The notes under the pieces were generated by a model, which saw nothing but the letters and a program-made list of their open reading frames with translations, was not told the DNA's origin and searched no databases. The translations under genes were made by a program, and so were the position numbers. Shown in pieces: positions 24,834 to 33,422 of a stretch of DNA of 64,000 nt (position 1 is the first letter of the stretch; each line of letters begins with the position of its first letter). The stretch is from CAYXSX01 sp964467925 (GTDB taxonomy: Bacteria; Pseudomonadota; Alphaproteobacteria; Micavibrionales; Micavibrionaceae): positions 1-64,000 of the forward strand of contig CAYXSX010000007.1 in NCBI GenBank assembly GCA_964467925.1. The letters are read 5' to 3'.

Positions 24834-26384
24834 ATGGAAATTAAAGCGGCAGAAATTTCGAAAGTATTGAAAGATCAAATAGCCAATTTCGGCACGGATC
24901 TGGATATTGCCGAAATCGGTACTGTTCTCTCCGTCGGTGACGGCGTGGCGCGCGTTTACGGCCTTGATAACGTTCAGGCGGGCGAGATGGTGGAATTTCC
25001 CTCCGGCATCAAGGGCATGGCGCTGAACCTTGAAACCGACAACGTAGGTATCGTTATTTTCGGTTCCGACCGCGACATTAAAGAGGGCGACATCGTGCGC
25101 CGTACCGGTGACATCGTGCAGGTTCCCGTGGGCAAGGAATTGTTGGGCCGCGTGGTGGACGCGCTGGGTAACCCGATCGACGGCAAGGGCCCGATCAAGG
25201 CCAAGAAAAAGAGCCGTATTGAAGTTAAGGCGCCGGGCATTATTCCCCGTCAGTCCGTATCCGAGCCGATGCAGACAGGTCTTAAAGCCATTGACGCGCT
25301 GGTGCCCATCGGGCGCGGCCAGCGTGAGCTTATCATCGGCGACCGTCAGACGGGTAAAACCGCTGTGGCTGTTGACGCGATCATCAACCAGAAAAGCGTT
25401 AATACATCCGATAATGAAAAAGACCGCATGTATTGTATCTATGTTTCCATCGGTCAGAAGCGTTCCACTGTGGCGCAGCTGGTAAAAGAACTGGAAGAGC
25501 AGGGCGCGATGGAATATTCCATCGTTGTGGCCGCGACAGCATCCGAAGCCGCACCGCTGCAATATCTTGCTCCTTACTGTGGCGCCGCGATGGGCGAGTA
25601 TTTCCGTGATAACGGCATGCACGGCCTTGTGATCTATGACGACCTTTCGAAACAGGCCGTAGCGTATCGTCAGGTTTCCCTTCTGCTCCGACGTCCACCA
25701 GGCCGCGAAGCTTATCCGGGCGACGTGTTCTACATTCACTCCCGTTTGCTGGAACGCTCCGCGAAGATGAGCGATGCGAATGGTGGCGGTTCCCTGACAG
25801 CTCTGCCTGTGATTGAAACACAGGCGGGTGACATTTCCGCTTACATTCCGACGAACGTGATTTCCATTACCGACGGCCAGATTTTCCTTGAAACAGGTCT
25901 GTTCTTCAAAGGTATCCGTCCGGCGATTGACGTGGGTGCATCCGTGTCCCGTGTGGGCTCCGCCGCTCAGATCAAGGCAATGAAACAGGTTGCCGGTACG
26001 ATCAAGCTTGAGCTTGCCCAGTTCCGTGAGATGGAAGCCTTCGCGCAGTTCGCCTCCGACCTTGACGCCGGAACCCAGAAACTTTTGGCACGCGGTGCGC
26101 GCCTTACGCAGCTTTTGAAACAGCCGCAATACAGCCCGCTGACTGTGGCCGAGCAGGTCTTCGTGATCTATGCCGGTACGCGCGGTTTCCTTGACGGCGT
26201 GCCTGTGAATCAGGTGAATGAATATGAGGAGCGCTTGCTCGAGGCCGTGCGCGGCGCAGGCAAGAAAATCCTTGATGCTATCGCGAAAGAAAAGAAACTG
26301 GACGAGAAAATCGAAGAGGACATGAAGAAATTCCTCACCGATTTCACGAAAGGTTTTGCTGCCAATGTGAAAGAGGCGGCTTAA
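24834..26384 (+). CDS. atpA: ATP synthase F1 subunit alpha
   Basis: 516-aa non-catalytic nucleotide-binding subunit. P-loop GDRQTGKT at residues 169-176; the catalytic-interface arginine lies in the conserved AYIPTNVISITDGQIFLE to RPAIDVGASVSRVGS stretch. Also visible are the segments DDLSKQAVAYRQVSLLLRRP and PGREAYPGDVFYIHSRLLER. Normal length. AAAGGAAAC precedes the ATG. A palindromic repeat lies before it and an extra ORF after it. Confidence 0.98.
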   Translation: MEIKAAEISKVLKDQIANFGTDLDIAEIGTVLSVGDGVARVYGLDNVQAGEMVEFPSGIKGMALNLETDNVGIVIFGSDRDIKEGDIVRRTGDIVQVPVGKELLGRVVDALGNPIDGKGPIKAKKKSRIEVKAPGIIPRQSVSEPMQTGLKAIDALVPIGRGQRELIIGDRQTGKTAVAVDAIINQKSVNTSDNEKDRMYCIYVSIGQKRSTVAQLVKELEEQGAMEYSIVVAATASEAAPLQYLAPYCGAAMGEYFRDNGMHGLVIYDDLSKQAVAYRQVSLLLRRPPGREAYPGDVFYIHSRLLERSAKMSDANGGGSLTALPVIETQAGDISAYIPTNVISITDGQIFLETGLFFKGIRPAIDVGASVSRVGSAAQIKAMKQVAGTIKLELAQFREMEAFAQFASDLDAGTQKLLARGARLTQLLKQPQYSPLTVAEQVFVIYAGTRGFLDGVPVNQVNEYEERLLEAVRGAGKKILDAIAKEKKLDEKIEEDMKKFLTDFTKGFAANVKEAA

Positions 26385-26390
26385 TCGGCG

Positions 26391-26693
26391 ATGAGTGGTT
26401 TAATGAGTTTGAAAGACAACCCTGACCAGCAGGTCTATCTGGACGGCAGATTTATGTCGTTGAGGGATGCCGTTAGTTTGGCGAAAGAACAGGGGGAAAC
26501 GCATGTGGAGGTGAATCATCAACCTCCTACAACATACGCTCGGCTGTTTAACGTTACGAGTGGGAAATTGAAAGTGCGTGGTGTGCAAGATTGCAGGAAG
26601 TTTGTGTCTGTAGATACCCCGCTGGAAGATCCGGTTAACTGGATCAGGATAGATGAAATGGTAAAAATGCAAGGTGTAGTATGCCCAGCTTAA
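26391..26693 (+). CDS. Small orphan protein between atpA and atpG
   Basis: 100-aa protein of no recognised family, starting 6 bp after the atpA stop and overlapping the atpG start by 13 bp, so it must be co-translated within the ATP synthase operon if expressed. A weak GAGGCGG lies 11 bp before the ATG; the ATG at 26403 is an alternative. Sequence features: QVYLDGRFMSLRDAVSLAKEQ, then mixed beta-like HVEVNHQPPTTYARLFN and KLKVRGVQDCRKFVSVD. No membrane segment. A gene at this position is not typical of alphaproteobacterial atp operons. Confidence 0.6.
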   Translation: MSGLMSLKDNPDQQVYLDGRFMSLRDAVSLAKEQGETHVEVNHQPPTTYARLFNVTSGKLKVRGVQDCRKFVSVDTPLEDPVNWIRIDEMVKMQGVVCPA

Positions 26694-27598
26694 GAGACTT
26701 TAGAGACCGGATAAAATCGGTCAAATCGACAAGAAAGATTACCTCGGCCATGAAGATGGTCGCAGCAAGCAAGCTCCGCCGTGCGCAGGAACAGGCCGAA
26801 GCCTCCCAGCCCTATGCGCAGGCAATGGCGGAAATGCTGGCCCGCGTGGCGCAGAATGTGATCGTGGGCGCGGGAAGCTCCAAACTTTTGGCCGGAACGG
26901 GCAGCGATCAACGCCACCTGATCGTTATCATGACTGCCGACCGCGGGCTTTGTGGTGGTTTCAACGCCAATATCGTCAAGGCGGTGCGTGCGCGCATCAT
27001 AAAGCTGAAGAAGGAAGGCAAGGATGTCTCTCTTCTGTGTGTCGGGCGTAAGGGCCGCGACGCTCTGCGCCGTGAATTCGCGCCGCAAATCTGGCACAGC
27101 TTCACCGGCCTTGTCGGTAAGACAAAAGTGGAGTTCGCCGAAACCGCCAAGGTTGCCGATTACATCCTTGAGAAATTCGAGGCGGGGGAGTTCGACGTCT
27201 GCACGTTGGCCTATAACGCTTTCAAATCTGTGCTGAGCCAGACCCCGACCATGCAACAGCTGATCCCGTTCAAAATGCCGGAAGAGCAAAGCAACATCGC
27301 GCCGGGTGCGTCCGAAAAGGCGCAAGAGGCTGCCGGGCCTGTATCTCCCTATGCATTCGAGCCGGCGGAAGAGCAGATTTTGAAATCCCTGTTGCCGCGC
27401 AATATCGCGGTGCAGATTTACTCCGCGATGCTGGATAGTGCCGCAGGGGAACAGGCCGCGCGCATGACCGCGATGGACAACGCCACAAGAAATGCGGGCG
27501 AGATGATCAAGGATCTTTCCCTGCAATACAACCGTGCGCGCCAGGCCTACATCACCAAGGAATTGATCGAAATTATTTCCGGCGCGGAAGCGGTTTAA
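26681..27598 (+). CDS. atpG: ATP synthase F1 subunit gamma
   Basis: 305-aa rotor shaft of F1. N-terminal helix PSLRDFRDRIKSVKSTRKITSAMKMVAASKLRRAQ and the C-terminal helix AARMTAMDNATRNAGEMIKDLSLQYNRARQAYITKELIEIISGAEA are canonical; MTADRGLCGGFNANIVK is also visible. Middle insertions (about residues 195-225, including SEKAQEAAGPVSPYAF) slightly lengthen it relative to the common 285-290. The start overlaps the preceding small ORF. Confidence 0.97.
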   Translation: MPSLRDFRDRIKSVKSTRKITSAMKMVAASKLRRAQEQAEASQPYAQAMAEMLARVAQNVIVGAGSSKLLAGTGSDQRHLIVIMTADRGLCGGFNANIVKAVRARIIKLKKEGKDVSLLCVGRKGRDALRREFAPQIWHSFTGLVGKTKVEFAETAKVADYILEKFEAGEFDVCTLAYNAFKSVLSQTPTMQQLIPFKMPEEQSNIAPGASEKAQEAAGPVSPYAFEPAEEQILKSLLPRNIAVQIYSAMLDSAAGEQAARMTAMDNATRNAGEMIKDLSLQYNRARQAYITKELIEIISGAEAV

Positions 27599-27624
27599 AA
27601 TTAACTGAGTAAGGGAAAGTAACA

Positions 27625-27786
27625 ATGGCCAGCGTAGAGAGAACAGAAGTACCGGTAATGAATTTTAGTGCTTGTGCTGTTCAGGAACAGCCTCGTATGA
27701 CGAGCACAGGCAGAAGGGTCGACGATGTTCCTCGCACCTCGACCGGTGCTCCCGCGGGCCCTTATCATTTTCCTAACAGAGGTTAA
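27625..27786 (+). CDS. Small disordered protein between atpG and atpD
   Basis: 53-aa ORF with GGGAAAG about 7 bp before its ATG. It begins MASVERTEVPVMNFSACAV and ends in a Pro/Gly/Arg-rich tail (TSTGAPAGPYHFPNRG). No recognised family, no membrane segment. It lies between the atpG stop and a separate AGAAGGAAG before atpD. The clear ribosome-binding site and its position suggest it is a real gene; its composition resembles other orphan proteins of this window. Confidence 0.5.
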   Translation: MASVERTEVPVMNFSACAVQEQPRMTSTGRRVDDVPRTSTGAPAGPYHFPNRG

Positions 27787-27827
27787 GTTAGAGAATTTAA
27801 AGTTTAAGAAAAGAAGGAAGCAAAAAA

Positions 27828-29270
27828 ATGGCTAAGAAATCACAAAACGGAGCAAAAGGTAAAGTCCTGCAGGTGCTGGGCGCGGTTGTCGACGTTCAGT
27901 TTGAGGAAGGCGAAGTGCCCGCGATCCTGAACGCGCTGGAGACCGACAATAACGGTCAGAAGCTGGTTCTGGAAGTGGCGCAGCATTTGGGCGAAAACAC
28001 CGTGCGCGCGATCGCGATGGATATGACGGACGGTATGGTGCGCGGCGCGGATGTGTATGACACAGGCGCGGCGATTTCCGTTCCCGTAGGTCCTGAAACT
28101 CTGGGCCGTATCATGGATGTTTGCGGCAATGTGATCGACGAAGGTCCGGCTATCAAAACCAAGCAAAGCTGGGGAATTCACCGTGATGCGCCCGCTTTCG
28201 CCGATCAGGCGACAGAGACCGAGCAGCTTCGCACAGGTATTAAAGTTATCGACCTGCTTTGCCCCTATGCCAAAGGCGGTAAAATCGGCCTGTTCGGCGG
28301 TGCCGGTGTGGGCAAGACCGTGACGATCATGGAGCTGATCAACAACATCGCCAAGGGGCACGGCGGCGTGTCCGTATTCGGCGGCGTGGGCGAGCGTACC
28401 CGCGAAGGGAACGACCTTTACCACGAGATGATGGAATCCGGCGTTATCAAGGAACACGACCACGAAAATTCCAAAGTGGCGTTGGTCTACGGCCAGATGA
28501 ACGAGCCCCCGGGCGCGCGTGCCCGCGTGGCACTGTCCGCCCTGACCATGGCGGAATATTTCCGTGACGAAGAGGGACAGGACGTTCTGTTCTTCCTCGA
28601 CAACATTTTCCGTTTCACACAGGCCGGTTCCGAAGTGTCCGCTCTGCTGGGCCGTATTCCTTCTGCTGTGGGTTATCAGCCGACGCTGTCCACCGAGATG
28701 GGCGCGATGCAGGAGCGTATTACCTCCACGAACAAGGGTTCCATTACCTCCGTTCAGGCCGTTTACGTTCCCGCGGACGACCTTACCGACCCCGCTCCGG
28801 CGACGACCTTCTCCCACCTTGACGCGACGACCGTTCTGTCCCGTACAATTGCGGAGCAAGGGATTTATCCGGCTGTGGACCCGCTGGACTCAACGTCCCG
28901 CATTCTGGATGCCCGCGTGATCGGGGAGGAACACTACACCGTGGCAACACGCGTGCAGCAAACCCTCCAGCAATATAAAAACCTTCAGGACATTATCGCC
29001 ATTTTGGGTATGGACGAACTGTCCGAGGAAGACAAACTGGTCGTTGCCAGAGCGCGTAAGATCCAGCGCTTCCTGTCACAGCCCTTCCACGTGGCAGAAG
29101 TGTTCACCGGTACGCCGGGTGTATTCGTACAACTCGAAGACACGATCAAGGGCTTCAAGGGTATTGTGGACGGCGATTACGACCACCTTCCCGAAAATGC
29201 CTTCTACATGGTTGGCACGATCGAGGAAGCGATTGCCAAGGCAACTAAAATGGCACAGGAAGCCGCGTAA
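27828..29270 (+). CDS. atpD: ATP synthase F1 subunit beta (catalytic)
   Basis: 480-aa catalytic subunit. P-loop FGGAGVGKTVTIMEL, catalytic Glu in GGVGERTREGNDLYHEM, VALVYGQMNEPPGARARV, LFFLDNIFRFTQAGSEVSALLGR, and the DELSEEDKLVVARARKIQRFLSQPFHVAEVFTG C-terminal region are all canonical. Normal length. AGAAGGAAGC precedes the ATG. A GTCAT-ended repeat separates it from atpC. Confidence 0.98.
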   Translation: MAKKSQNGAKGKVLQVLGAVVDVQFEEGEVPAILNALETDNNGQKLVLEVAQHLGENTVRAIAMDMTDGMVRGADVYDTGAAISVPVGPETLGRIMDVCGNVIDEGPAIKTKQSWGIHRDAPAFADQATETEQLRTGIKVIDLLCPYAKGGKIGLFGGAGVGKTVTIMELINNIAKGHGGVSVFGGVGERTREGNDLYHEMMESGVIKEHDHENSKVALVYGQMNEPPGARARVALSALTMAEYFRDEEGQDVLFFLDNIFRFTQAGSEVSALLGRIPSAVGYQPTLSTEMGAMQERITSTNKGSITSVQAVYVPADDLTDPAPATTFSHLDATTVLSRTIAEQGIYPAVDPLDSTSRILDARVIGEEHYTVATRVQQTLQQYKNLQDIIAILGMDELSEEDKLVVARARKIQRFLSQPFHVAEVFTGTPGVFVQLEDTIKGFKGIVDGDYDHLPENAFYMVGTIEEAIAKATKMAQEAA

Positions 29271-29280
29271 TTCGCATAAC

Positions 29281-29345
29281 GTCATCCCCGCCTCCGTGCG
29301 GGGATCCGGATGCCCGCACTCAAATGTTATTTAGGCGGGCATGAC
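29281..29345. repeat. Palindromic element between atpD and atpC
   Basis: 65 bp from GTCATCCCCGC to GCGGGCATGAC, with an internal CCCCGCCTCCGTGCGGGG stem. The shortest copy of the GTCAT family here. It fills most of the 89-bp gap. Confidence 0.82.
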
Positions 29346-29359
29346 ATAGAGGATAAAAA

Positions 29360-29779
29360 ATGAACGAACAAATACAATTCGAACTGGTATCGCCTGAAGA
29401 AAAGCTGGTTTCCCAGCCCGTTAAAATGGCCGTCATTCCCGGAGAAGAGGGCGAAATCGGCGTGGGCGCAGGCCATATGTCGCTCGTTTCCTCGCTCAAG
29501 CCCGGCGTTTTGAAACTTTATGCCGAGGGGCAAAGCTCCCCCCGCCGCATTTTCATCGCCGGCGGCTTTGCCGATATCACGGGTACGAACTGCACCGTTC
29601 TGGCCGAAGAGGCGACGGATGTGAAGAACCTTAAACAGGCCGAGATCGAACAAAAGATCAAAGATCTGAACGAAGACCTCGGCATGGCGCAGGAACCCGC
29701 CGACAAAGCGCGCATCAAAGCCCGCCTGAGCGTCGAAAAGGCCAAGATTCAGGCCGTTACCGGCAAGATCGCCGCGTAA
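29360..29779 (+). CDS. atpC: ATP synthase F1 subunit epsilon
   Basis: 139-aa epsilon subunit. The N-terminal beta-sandwich (QFELVSPEEKLVSQPVKMAVIPGEEGEIGVGAGH, then FIAGGFADITGTNCTVLAEEA) is canonical, and a C-terminal helical hairpin follows (about 90-139). Last ATP synthase gene; no terminator is obvious before the following small gene. Confidence 0.95.
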   Translation: MNEQIQFELVSPEEKLVSQPVKMAVIPGEEGEIGVGAGHMSLVSSLKPGVLKLYAEGQSSPRRIFIAGGFADITGTNCTVLAEEATDVKNLKQAEIEQKIKDLNEDLGMAQEPADKARIKARLSVEKAKIQAVTGKIAA

Positions 29780-29789
29780 CAAAATCATA

Positions 29790-29819
29790 TTGACATAACT
29801 ATGTCGATTCTGCTATTTT
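29790..29819 (+). promoter_or_regulatory. Candidate sigma70 promoter
   Basis: TTGACA (29790-29795), an 18-bp spacer and TATTTT (29814-29819). It would drive the small gene at 29900 independently of the atp operon. Confidence 0.5.
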
Positions 29820-29899
29820 CTGATTTTCAACAAACAGGGGAATGTCCCATTCTATGGGAGATTCGTCCAATAACAAAAACAAAAAAGGAAGTTAAGAAC

Positions 29900-30145
29900 A
29901 TGAGTAAGCAAAGAGCCGATTATTATGCCAATTTCCCTAAAACACGCATGCCGGAAGTTAAAGCTGCGTTTGTGGGCGCAGGCCTGACAGACAATGTGGA
30001 AATAGGATATTTGGAAGAACTTGGCGGGTATGTAAAGGGCCAGGAGGCCAAGGGGATGGCGGATGTTTTTAACGCCTTCCAGGGGGTGTTTCGTAACATA
30101 CGCACGCCTGCCACAGCCGGTCATCCAGTCCCGGCTGCCGGTTAG
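29900..30145 (+). CDS. Small hypothetical protein downstream of atpC
   Basis: 81-aa protein; ATG at 29900 with AAGGAAG 8 bp upstream. Sequence: basic/aromatic start (MSKQRADYYANFPKTRM), an amphipathic core (EVKAAFVGAGLTDNVEIGYLEELGGYVKGQEAKGM) and a Pro/Ala tail (TPATAGHPVPAAG). It has its own promoter-like sequence and an intrinsic terminator after the stop, so it is a monocistronic unit. Family unknown. Confidence 0.6.
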   Translation: MSKQRADYYANFPKTRMPEVKAAFVGAGLTDNVEIGYLEELGGYVKGQEAKGMADVFNAFQGVFRNIRTPATAGHPVPAAG

Positions 30146-30172
30146 TCGTTTATCCAAAAGACAATCGAAAAG

Positions 30173-30198
30173 AGCCGGATTTGTCCGGCTTTTTTTTT
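30173..30198 (+). terminator. Intrinsic terminator
   Basis: AGCCGGA and TCCGGCT form a 7-bp stem with a TTTG loop, followed by a T8 run. It ends the unit at 29900-30145. Confidence 0.88.
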
Positions 30199-30282
30199 AA
30201 AACCATCCATTTCCCCTGCACGCTTGAGCATTCATCTGTTTTCATGCTAGAAGGTAACATAACCTTTACGGAGAGAGGGTTT

Positions 30283-30558
30283 ATGAACGGGGATATGATC
30301 CATATCCAGCTTCCTGCTGAAAACCTTGAAATCGTTAAACAGGCGTTCGAAGAATCTGATATTCGGTATGCTGGTCCGGGTGTATTTGGCACCGTTGTAA
30401 ACGTTGCCGCTTCGGACGAAGCGCTGACCGTGGCGCAAGATTTGCTGGAAAAAGGCACCGTCACTAGCGTCGAAGATTCCCGTGATCGCGCCCCTGCCGA
30501 TGCTTCCGCTCCCGCAGAACCCCCGTTGGAAACCGCCTCTTTTGACGGCCCCGCATAA
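30283..30558 (+). CDS. Small hypothetical protein
   Basis: 91-aa protein; ATG at 30283 with GGAGAGAGG about 4-8 bp upstream. The core HIQLPAENLEIVKQAFEESDIRY and GTVVNVAASDEALTVAQDLLEKGTVTSV looks like a small alpha/beta fold. It ends in a disordered tail (APADASAPAEPPLETAS) with a final DGPA. The end DGPA recurs in the next gene. Family unknown. Confidence 0.6.
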   Translation: MNGDMIHIQLPAENLEIVKQAFEESDIRYAGPGVFGTVVNVAASDEALTVAQDLLEKGTVTSVEDSRDRAPADASAPAEPPLETASFDGPA

Positions 30559-30561
30559 AAT

Positions 30562-30591
30562 TTGACATATTTTTAGTTTTTGTCCTATAAA
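30562..30591 (+). promoter_or_regulatory. Candidate sigma70 promoter
   Basis: TTGACA (30562-30567), 18-bp spacer, TATAAA (30586-30591), about 30 bp before the ATG at 30621. Confidence 0.6.
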
Positions 30592-30620
30592 CAGGAAAAT
30601 ACTTACTGTGAGGGATGAGA

Positions 30621-31613
30621 ATGGAAAATAAAAGCTTTGGACCTGTATTAGGTAAAGGTTGGTTATCAACGACATACGGCATACGCAACGGCGAAGTTTT
30701 TGCCGAACGGGGCGGCTTTTCGGGGTTTGTAACAAGAACCGGGAAAGCTTTCCGGGATTCCGTTCCCTTGGAAGATGTCGCGAATATCACCTACACAGGC
30801 AAGGCGGTGGGCGATGTTTTCTTTAAACTTTCCTCCGGCGCGACGGCGCTGACATGGGCGAATGTGTTTCGGCCCGCGGCGAAAAGACAACTGGCTTTAG
30901 ATTTTAAGTCGGCTGTTGCAAACGAAGCGCGGCAAGAAGGCAGAAATGCAAGTTTAAGTGCAGAAAAACACAGGCGGTTGCTGGATATTCGAGATAATAC
31001 GAAATATAGTGATCAGGTTTTGAGAATGCCGGCTATTGGTGGCATTTTTCACAAGCATTTTTGGTATAAGTCTGGTTCTGGAAGTCTTGGTTACCCTAGG
31101 CACATGAAAAGCTATGGAGAATGGATTAATAAGGGGGACATTGTTTGTGTTTTCGGTATTGAGTTGCCGGGCTTATTCGGGGGAAAACTATCGTTGCCGA
31201 TCTATAGTCCTGTTTCTGGCCGTGTTCTTTCTAACACTTCCCCATCACCACCAGGAATGGGCTGTAATACACTCGAGAAAAACGAAGCGTTTGACTTCGG
31301 TGTTGAGCCTCTTCTATCCATTCAAATTCCCCAAGGTAATGTTGCTCAAGATGAAATAACTGCCCATTCTTATGGAGAGTTTGCTGATTTATGCTGGCAA
31401 CATAGAAAGAAACTGTTTGTAAGCGATACTGCGACCATGGGCGATGATCATTTAGAGGCTTTACTTAGAAAAATGAAATCTTTTAAATTCCCAATTGTAG
31501 GCTTGGATCATGGCTTTTCCTACATGGCAAAGGATCCTGTGACATATCGAAAAATAGTGACCGACATAGATAAAACTTTAGGTGGCCTTAAAATTCCTGA
31601 CGGCCCTGCGTAA
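30621..31613 (+). CDS. Hypothetical protein with a possible barrel-sandwich segment
   Basis: 330-aa protein of no recognised family. Start chosen at ATG 30621, since GAGGG (30610-30614) lies 6 bp upstream; ATG 30615 is too close. The central segment NKGDIVCVFGIELPGLFG...LPIYSPVSGRVLSN has the spacing of a biotinyl/lipoyl-like barrel-sandwich fold, in which a hairpin sequence (x-P-x-x-G-x-V/I) recurs, but no modified lysine is evident. It ends in KIPDGPA. Codon use is more A/T-rich than in the neighbouring metabolic genes. Confidence 0.6.
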   Translation: MENKSFGPVLGKGWLSTTYGIRNGEVFAERGGFSGFVTRTGKAFRDSVPLEDVANITYTGKAVGDVFFKLSSGATALTWANVFRPAAKRQLALDFKSAVANEARQEGRNASLSAEKHRRLLDIRDNTKYSDQVLRMPAIGGIFHKHFWYKSGSGSLGYPRHMKSYGEWINKGDIVCVFGIELPGLFGGKLSLPIYSPVSGRVLSNTSPSPPGMGCNTLEKNEAFDFGVEPLLSIQIPQGNVAQDEITAHSYGEFADLCWQHRKKLFVSDTATMGDDHLEALLRKMKSFKFPIVGLDHGFSYMAKDPVTYRKIVTDIDKTLGGLKIPDGPA

Positions 31614-31616
31614 TAT

Positions 31617-32519
31617 CTATTTTTCCCCAGTGGCTCCCCATTTCTCGATGTGCAAATCGATATGCACGTTTTCCTGCTGGTCCAGCATACGGGTCAGGTT
31701 TTCCTCATCCGCGCTGATATCGTAAAGCCTTAAACATTTTTCGGTGATAAAGGTTTCTTTCGCCGCGCGTTTGAACCATTTATCCAGCTTTTCGAATTGA
31801 CGGTCCGTATTCAGGAATCCGATGGGGCGGGAATGTTTGCCCAACTGCTTGAGGCCGAGCGCGCACACGGCCATGTATGAATTTTCGAGGCTCGCCCTGT
31901 CCACGATAATGGGCTGGTTCGTGCCGCGGGAAATCTCGTCCTCGAAATGGGGGTAATGGTCGTGATATTCCAGCATGAAATCCGGGGAGTTCCAGCTCTC
32001 CAGCGCGGGGAAGACATCTTGCATGCTTTCGGCCACCACCAAATAAGCCGCATTGAAATCGGGCAGGGTTTTAAGGTAGGCGATAATATCGTCCCAATAC
32101 CCGTCGATATTGACCAGCACCAGCGGCTTTTTATGCAGCTTGCGGCTGCCCCAGTATAAAAGCTCCAGGCTTTCATCCAGCGTGCCGAAGCCCCCGGGCA
32201 GGGCGATCACCGCATCGGCGGCAAGGAACATTTTCTTTTTCCGGTCGCAAAGCTCTTGCACCAGAATTGTTTCGCTAAGGCCGGGCAGAATACGCTCGCT
32301 GTCCTTGATTTTTTCGGGGATGATGCCGGTCACCATGCCGCCGGCCTCCAGCGTGGTACGTGCGATAATGCCCATCAGCCCGGCGTCCATGCCGCCGTAA
32401 ATCAGATGCTTTTCGGCCTGGGCGATATGCGCGCCGAGCTCGCTCGCGGCGTTTTTGAATATATCGCGGGCATAACCCGAAGAGCCGAGATAGACGGTAA
32501 CGTGCTGGATGTTGTTCAT
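31617..32519 (-). CDS. LOG-family protein (putative nucleoside-5'-monophosphate phosphoribohydrolase)
   Basis: 300-aa protein with the LOG / TIGR00730 core: VTVYLGSSG at the N-terminus, YGGMDAGLMGIIARTTLEAGG, IPEKIKDSE, and the signature ALPGGFGTLDESLE, with Glu and Arg as expected for phosphoribohydrolase activity. Members were long misannotated as lysine decarboxylases. The C-terminal about 110 residues (from FMLEYHDHYPHFEDE on) extend beyond the standard 180-200-aa domain. The ATG at 32519 overlaps the stop of the upstream pabC gene by 4 bp, so the two are translationally coupled. Confidence 0.85.
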   Translation of the reverse strand: MNNIQHVTVYLGSSGYARDIFKNAASELGAHIAQAEKHLIYGGMDAGLMGIIARTTLEAGGMVTGIIPEKIKDSERILPGLSETILVQELCDRKKKMFLAADAVIALPGGFGTLDESLELLYWGSRKLHKKPLVLVNIDGYWDDIIAYLKTLPDFNAAYLVVAESMQDVFPALESWNSPDFMLEYHDHYPHFEDEISRGTNQPIIVDRASLENSYMAVCALGLKQLGKHSRPIGFLNTDRQFEKLDKWFKRAAKETFITEKCLRLYDISADEENLTRMLDQQENVHIDLHIEKWGATGEK

Positions 32520-33313
32520 GCGAAGTGAAAGTCCTGATCGATTGTAACGGCGGGGGCGGGAAGCGGATTCCCGTCCAGCGATGTTACAATGCATGCGCCG
32601 CGAACGCTATTGGTAATATAAATTCCTTGCGCGTTTTTTAGGGTCTCGGGCGTGAGAGTTTTTTCCCGCGCGTTCATGCGCTCGATAAGCTGCGCACGGA
32701 TAATGCCGTCCATAGCGCCGTCTGAGAGTAGCGGAGTTACCAGTTCTCCGTCCAACACGGCAAAAATATTGGATGTGGTGGCGCAGGCGACGTTTCCGGC
32801 GTTGTTCATCATGATCGCTTCATTGCCGCCTTTTTCCTGCGCTTCTTTTAGCGCCAGGATTTCATCGCCGTAGTTACAGGATTTGATTTGCGACAGCGGC
32901 GATCCCTCGTTACGGCGTACCGAAGATATGATGGCGTTGATGGGCGCGTATTCTTTGGGAGTAGGGCGCAGGCGCATGACGATTTGCGGATCGGATTGCT
33001 CCGGTATGCCAAGGGCGCCCGCAGCAGGTCCGCGCGATATAATGGTGTTCAGCGCATACTGACCCGGTTCAATCCCATTACGGTCCACCATTTCGAGAGC
33101 GGTCTTTTCCCAGTCGCTTAACGACAATGCCGCGTCTATCCCCATAATGCGCGCATCTTTCAGTAAACGGTTGTAATGGCGCTCGGCATGAATAATGCCT
33201 TTAGGGGCAATTACCAGCGCGGTATCAAAGACACCGTCGCCATAGCGTAAACGATCAGATGCCGTAAAAACCGCCACATCATCTTCTTTCCATTCGCCGT
33301 TGTGCCAGAGCAT
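32516..33313 (-). CDS. pabC: Aminotransferase class IV, probable 4-amino-4-deoxychorismate lyase
   Basis: 265-aa fold-type IV PLP enzyme. Motifs: SDRLRYGDGVFDTALV (substrate-side), the Schiff-base lysine in SQIKSCNYGDEI, EAIMMNNAGNVACATTSNIFAV, and SVRGACIVTSLDGNPL. Sequence alone could also fit a branched-chain or D-amino-acid aminotransferase; adjacency to pabA and pabB on the same strand favours PabC, which releases pyruvate to give 4-aminobenzoate. The ATG at 33313 has GAAGGA upstream. Confidence 0.85.
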   Translation of the reverse strand: MLWHNGEWKEDDVAVFTASDRLRYGDGVFDTALVIAPKGIIHAERHYNRLLKDARIMGIDAALSLSDWEKTALEMVDRNGIEPGQYALNTIISRGPAAGALGIPEQSDPQIVMRLRPTPKEYAPINAIISSVRRNEGSPLSQIKSCNYGDEILALKEAQEKGGNEAIMMNNAGNVACATTSNIFAVLDGELVTPLLSDGAMDGIIRAQLIERMNAREKTLTPETLKNAQGIYITNSVRGACIVTSLDGNPLPAPAVTIDQDFHFA

Positions 33314-33333
33314 ATTGATATCCTTCAAAAGTC

Positions 33334-33416
33334 GTCATTGCGAGCGTAAGCGAAGCAATCCAGAGCCACAAGCGTTATTACTAGATTGCTTCGTCGCCAA
33401 GGCTCCTCGCAATGAC
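33334..33416. repeat. Dispersed palindromic element, GTCATTGCG type
   Basis: GTCATTGCGAGCG... to ...CTCGCAATGAC, with GAAGCAATCCAGA and AGATTGCTTCG as an internal inverted pair. It separates pabA and pabC. Confidence 0.87.
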
Positions 33417-33422
33417 GATAAA

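Noticed and set aside
24810..26129. Long minus-strand open frame (439 codons) opposite atpA
   Set aside because: It is antisense to the highly conserved atpA, has no ribosome-binding site and reads as His/Arg/Gly-rich shadow sequence.
27840..28859. Minus-strand open frame (339 codons) opposite atpD
   Set aside because: Shadow of atpD codon usage; no start signal.
31617..32519. Lysine decarboxylase annotation
   Set aside because: The PGGFGTLDE signature and size fit the LOG phosphoribohydrolase family; the decarboxylase label is a historical misannotation.
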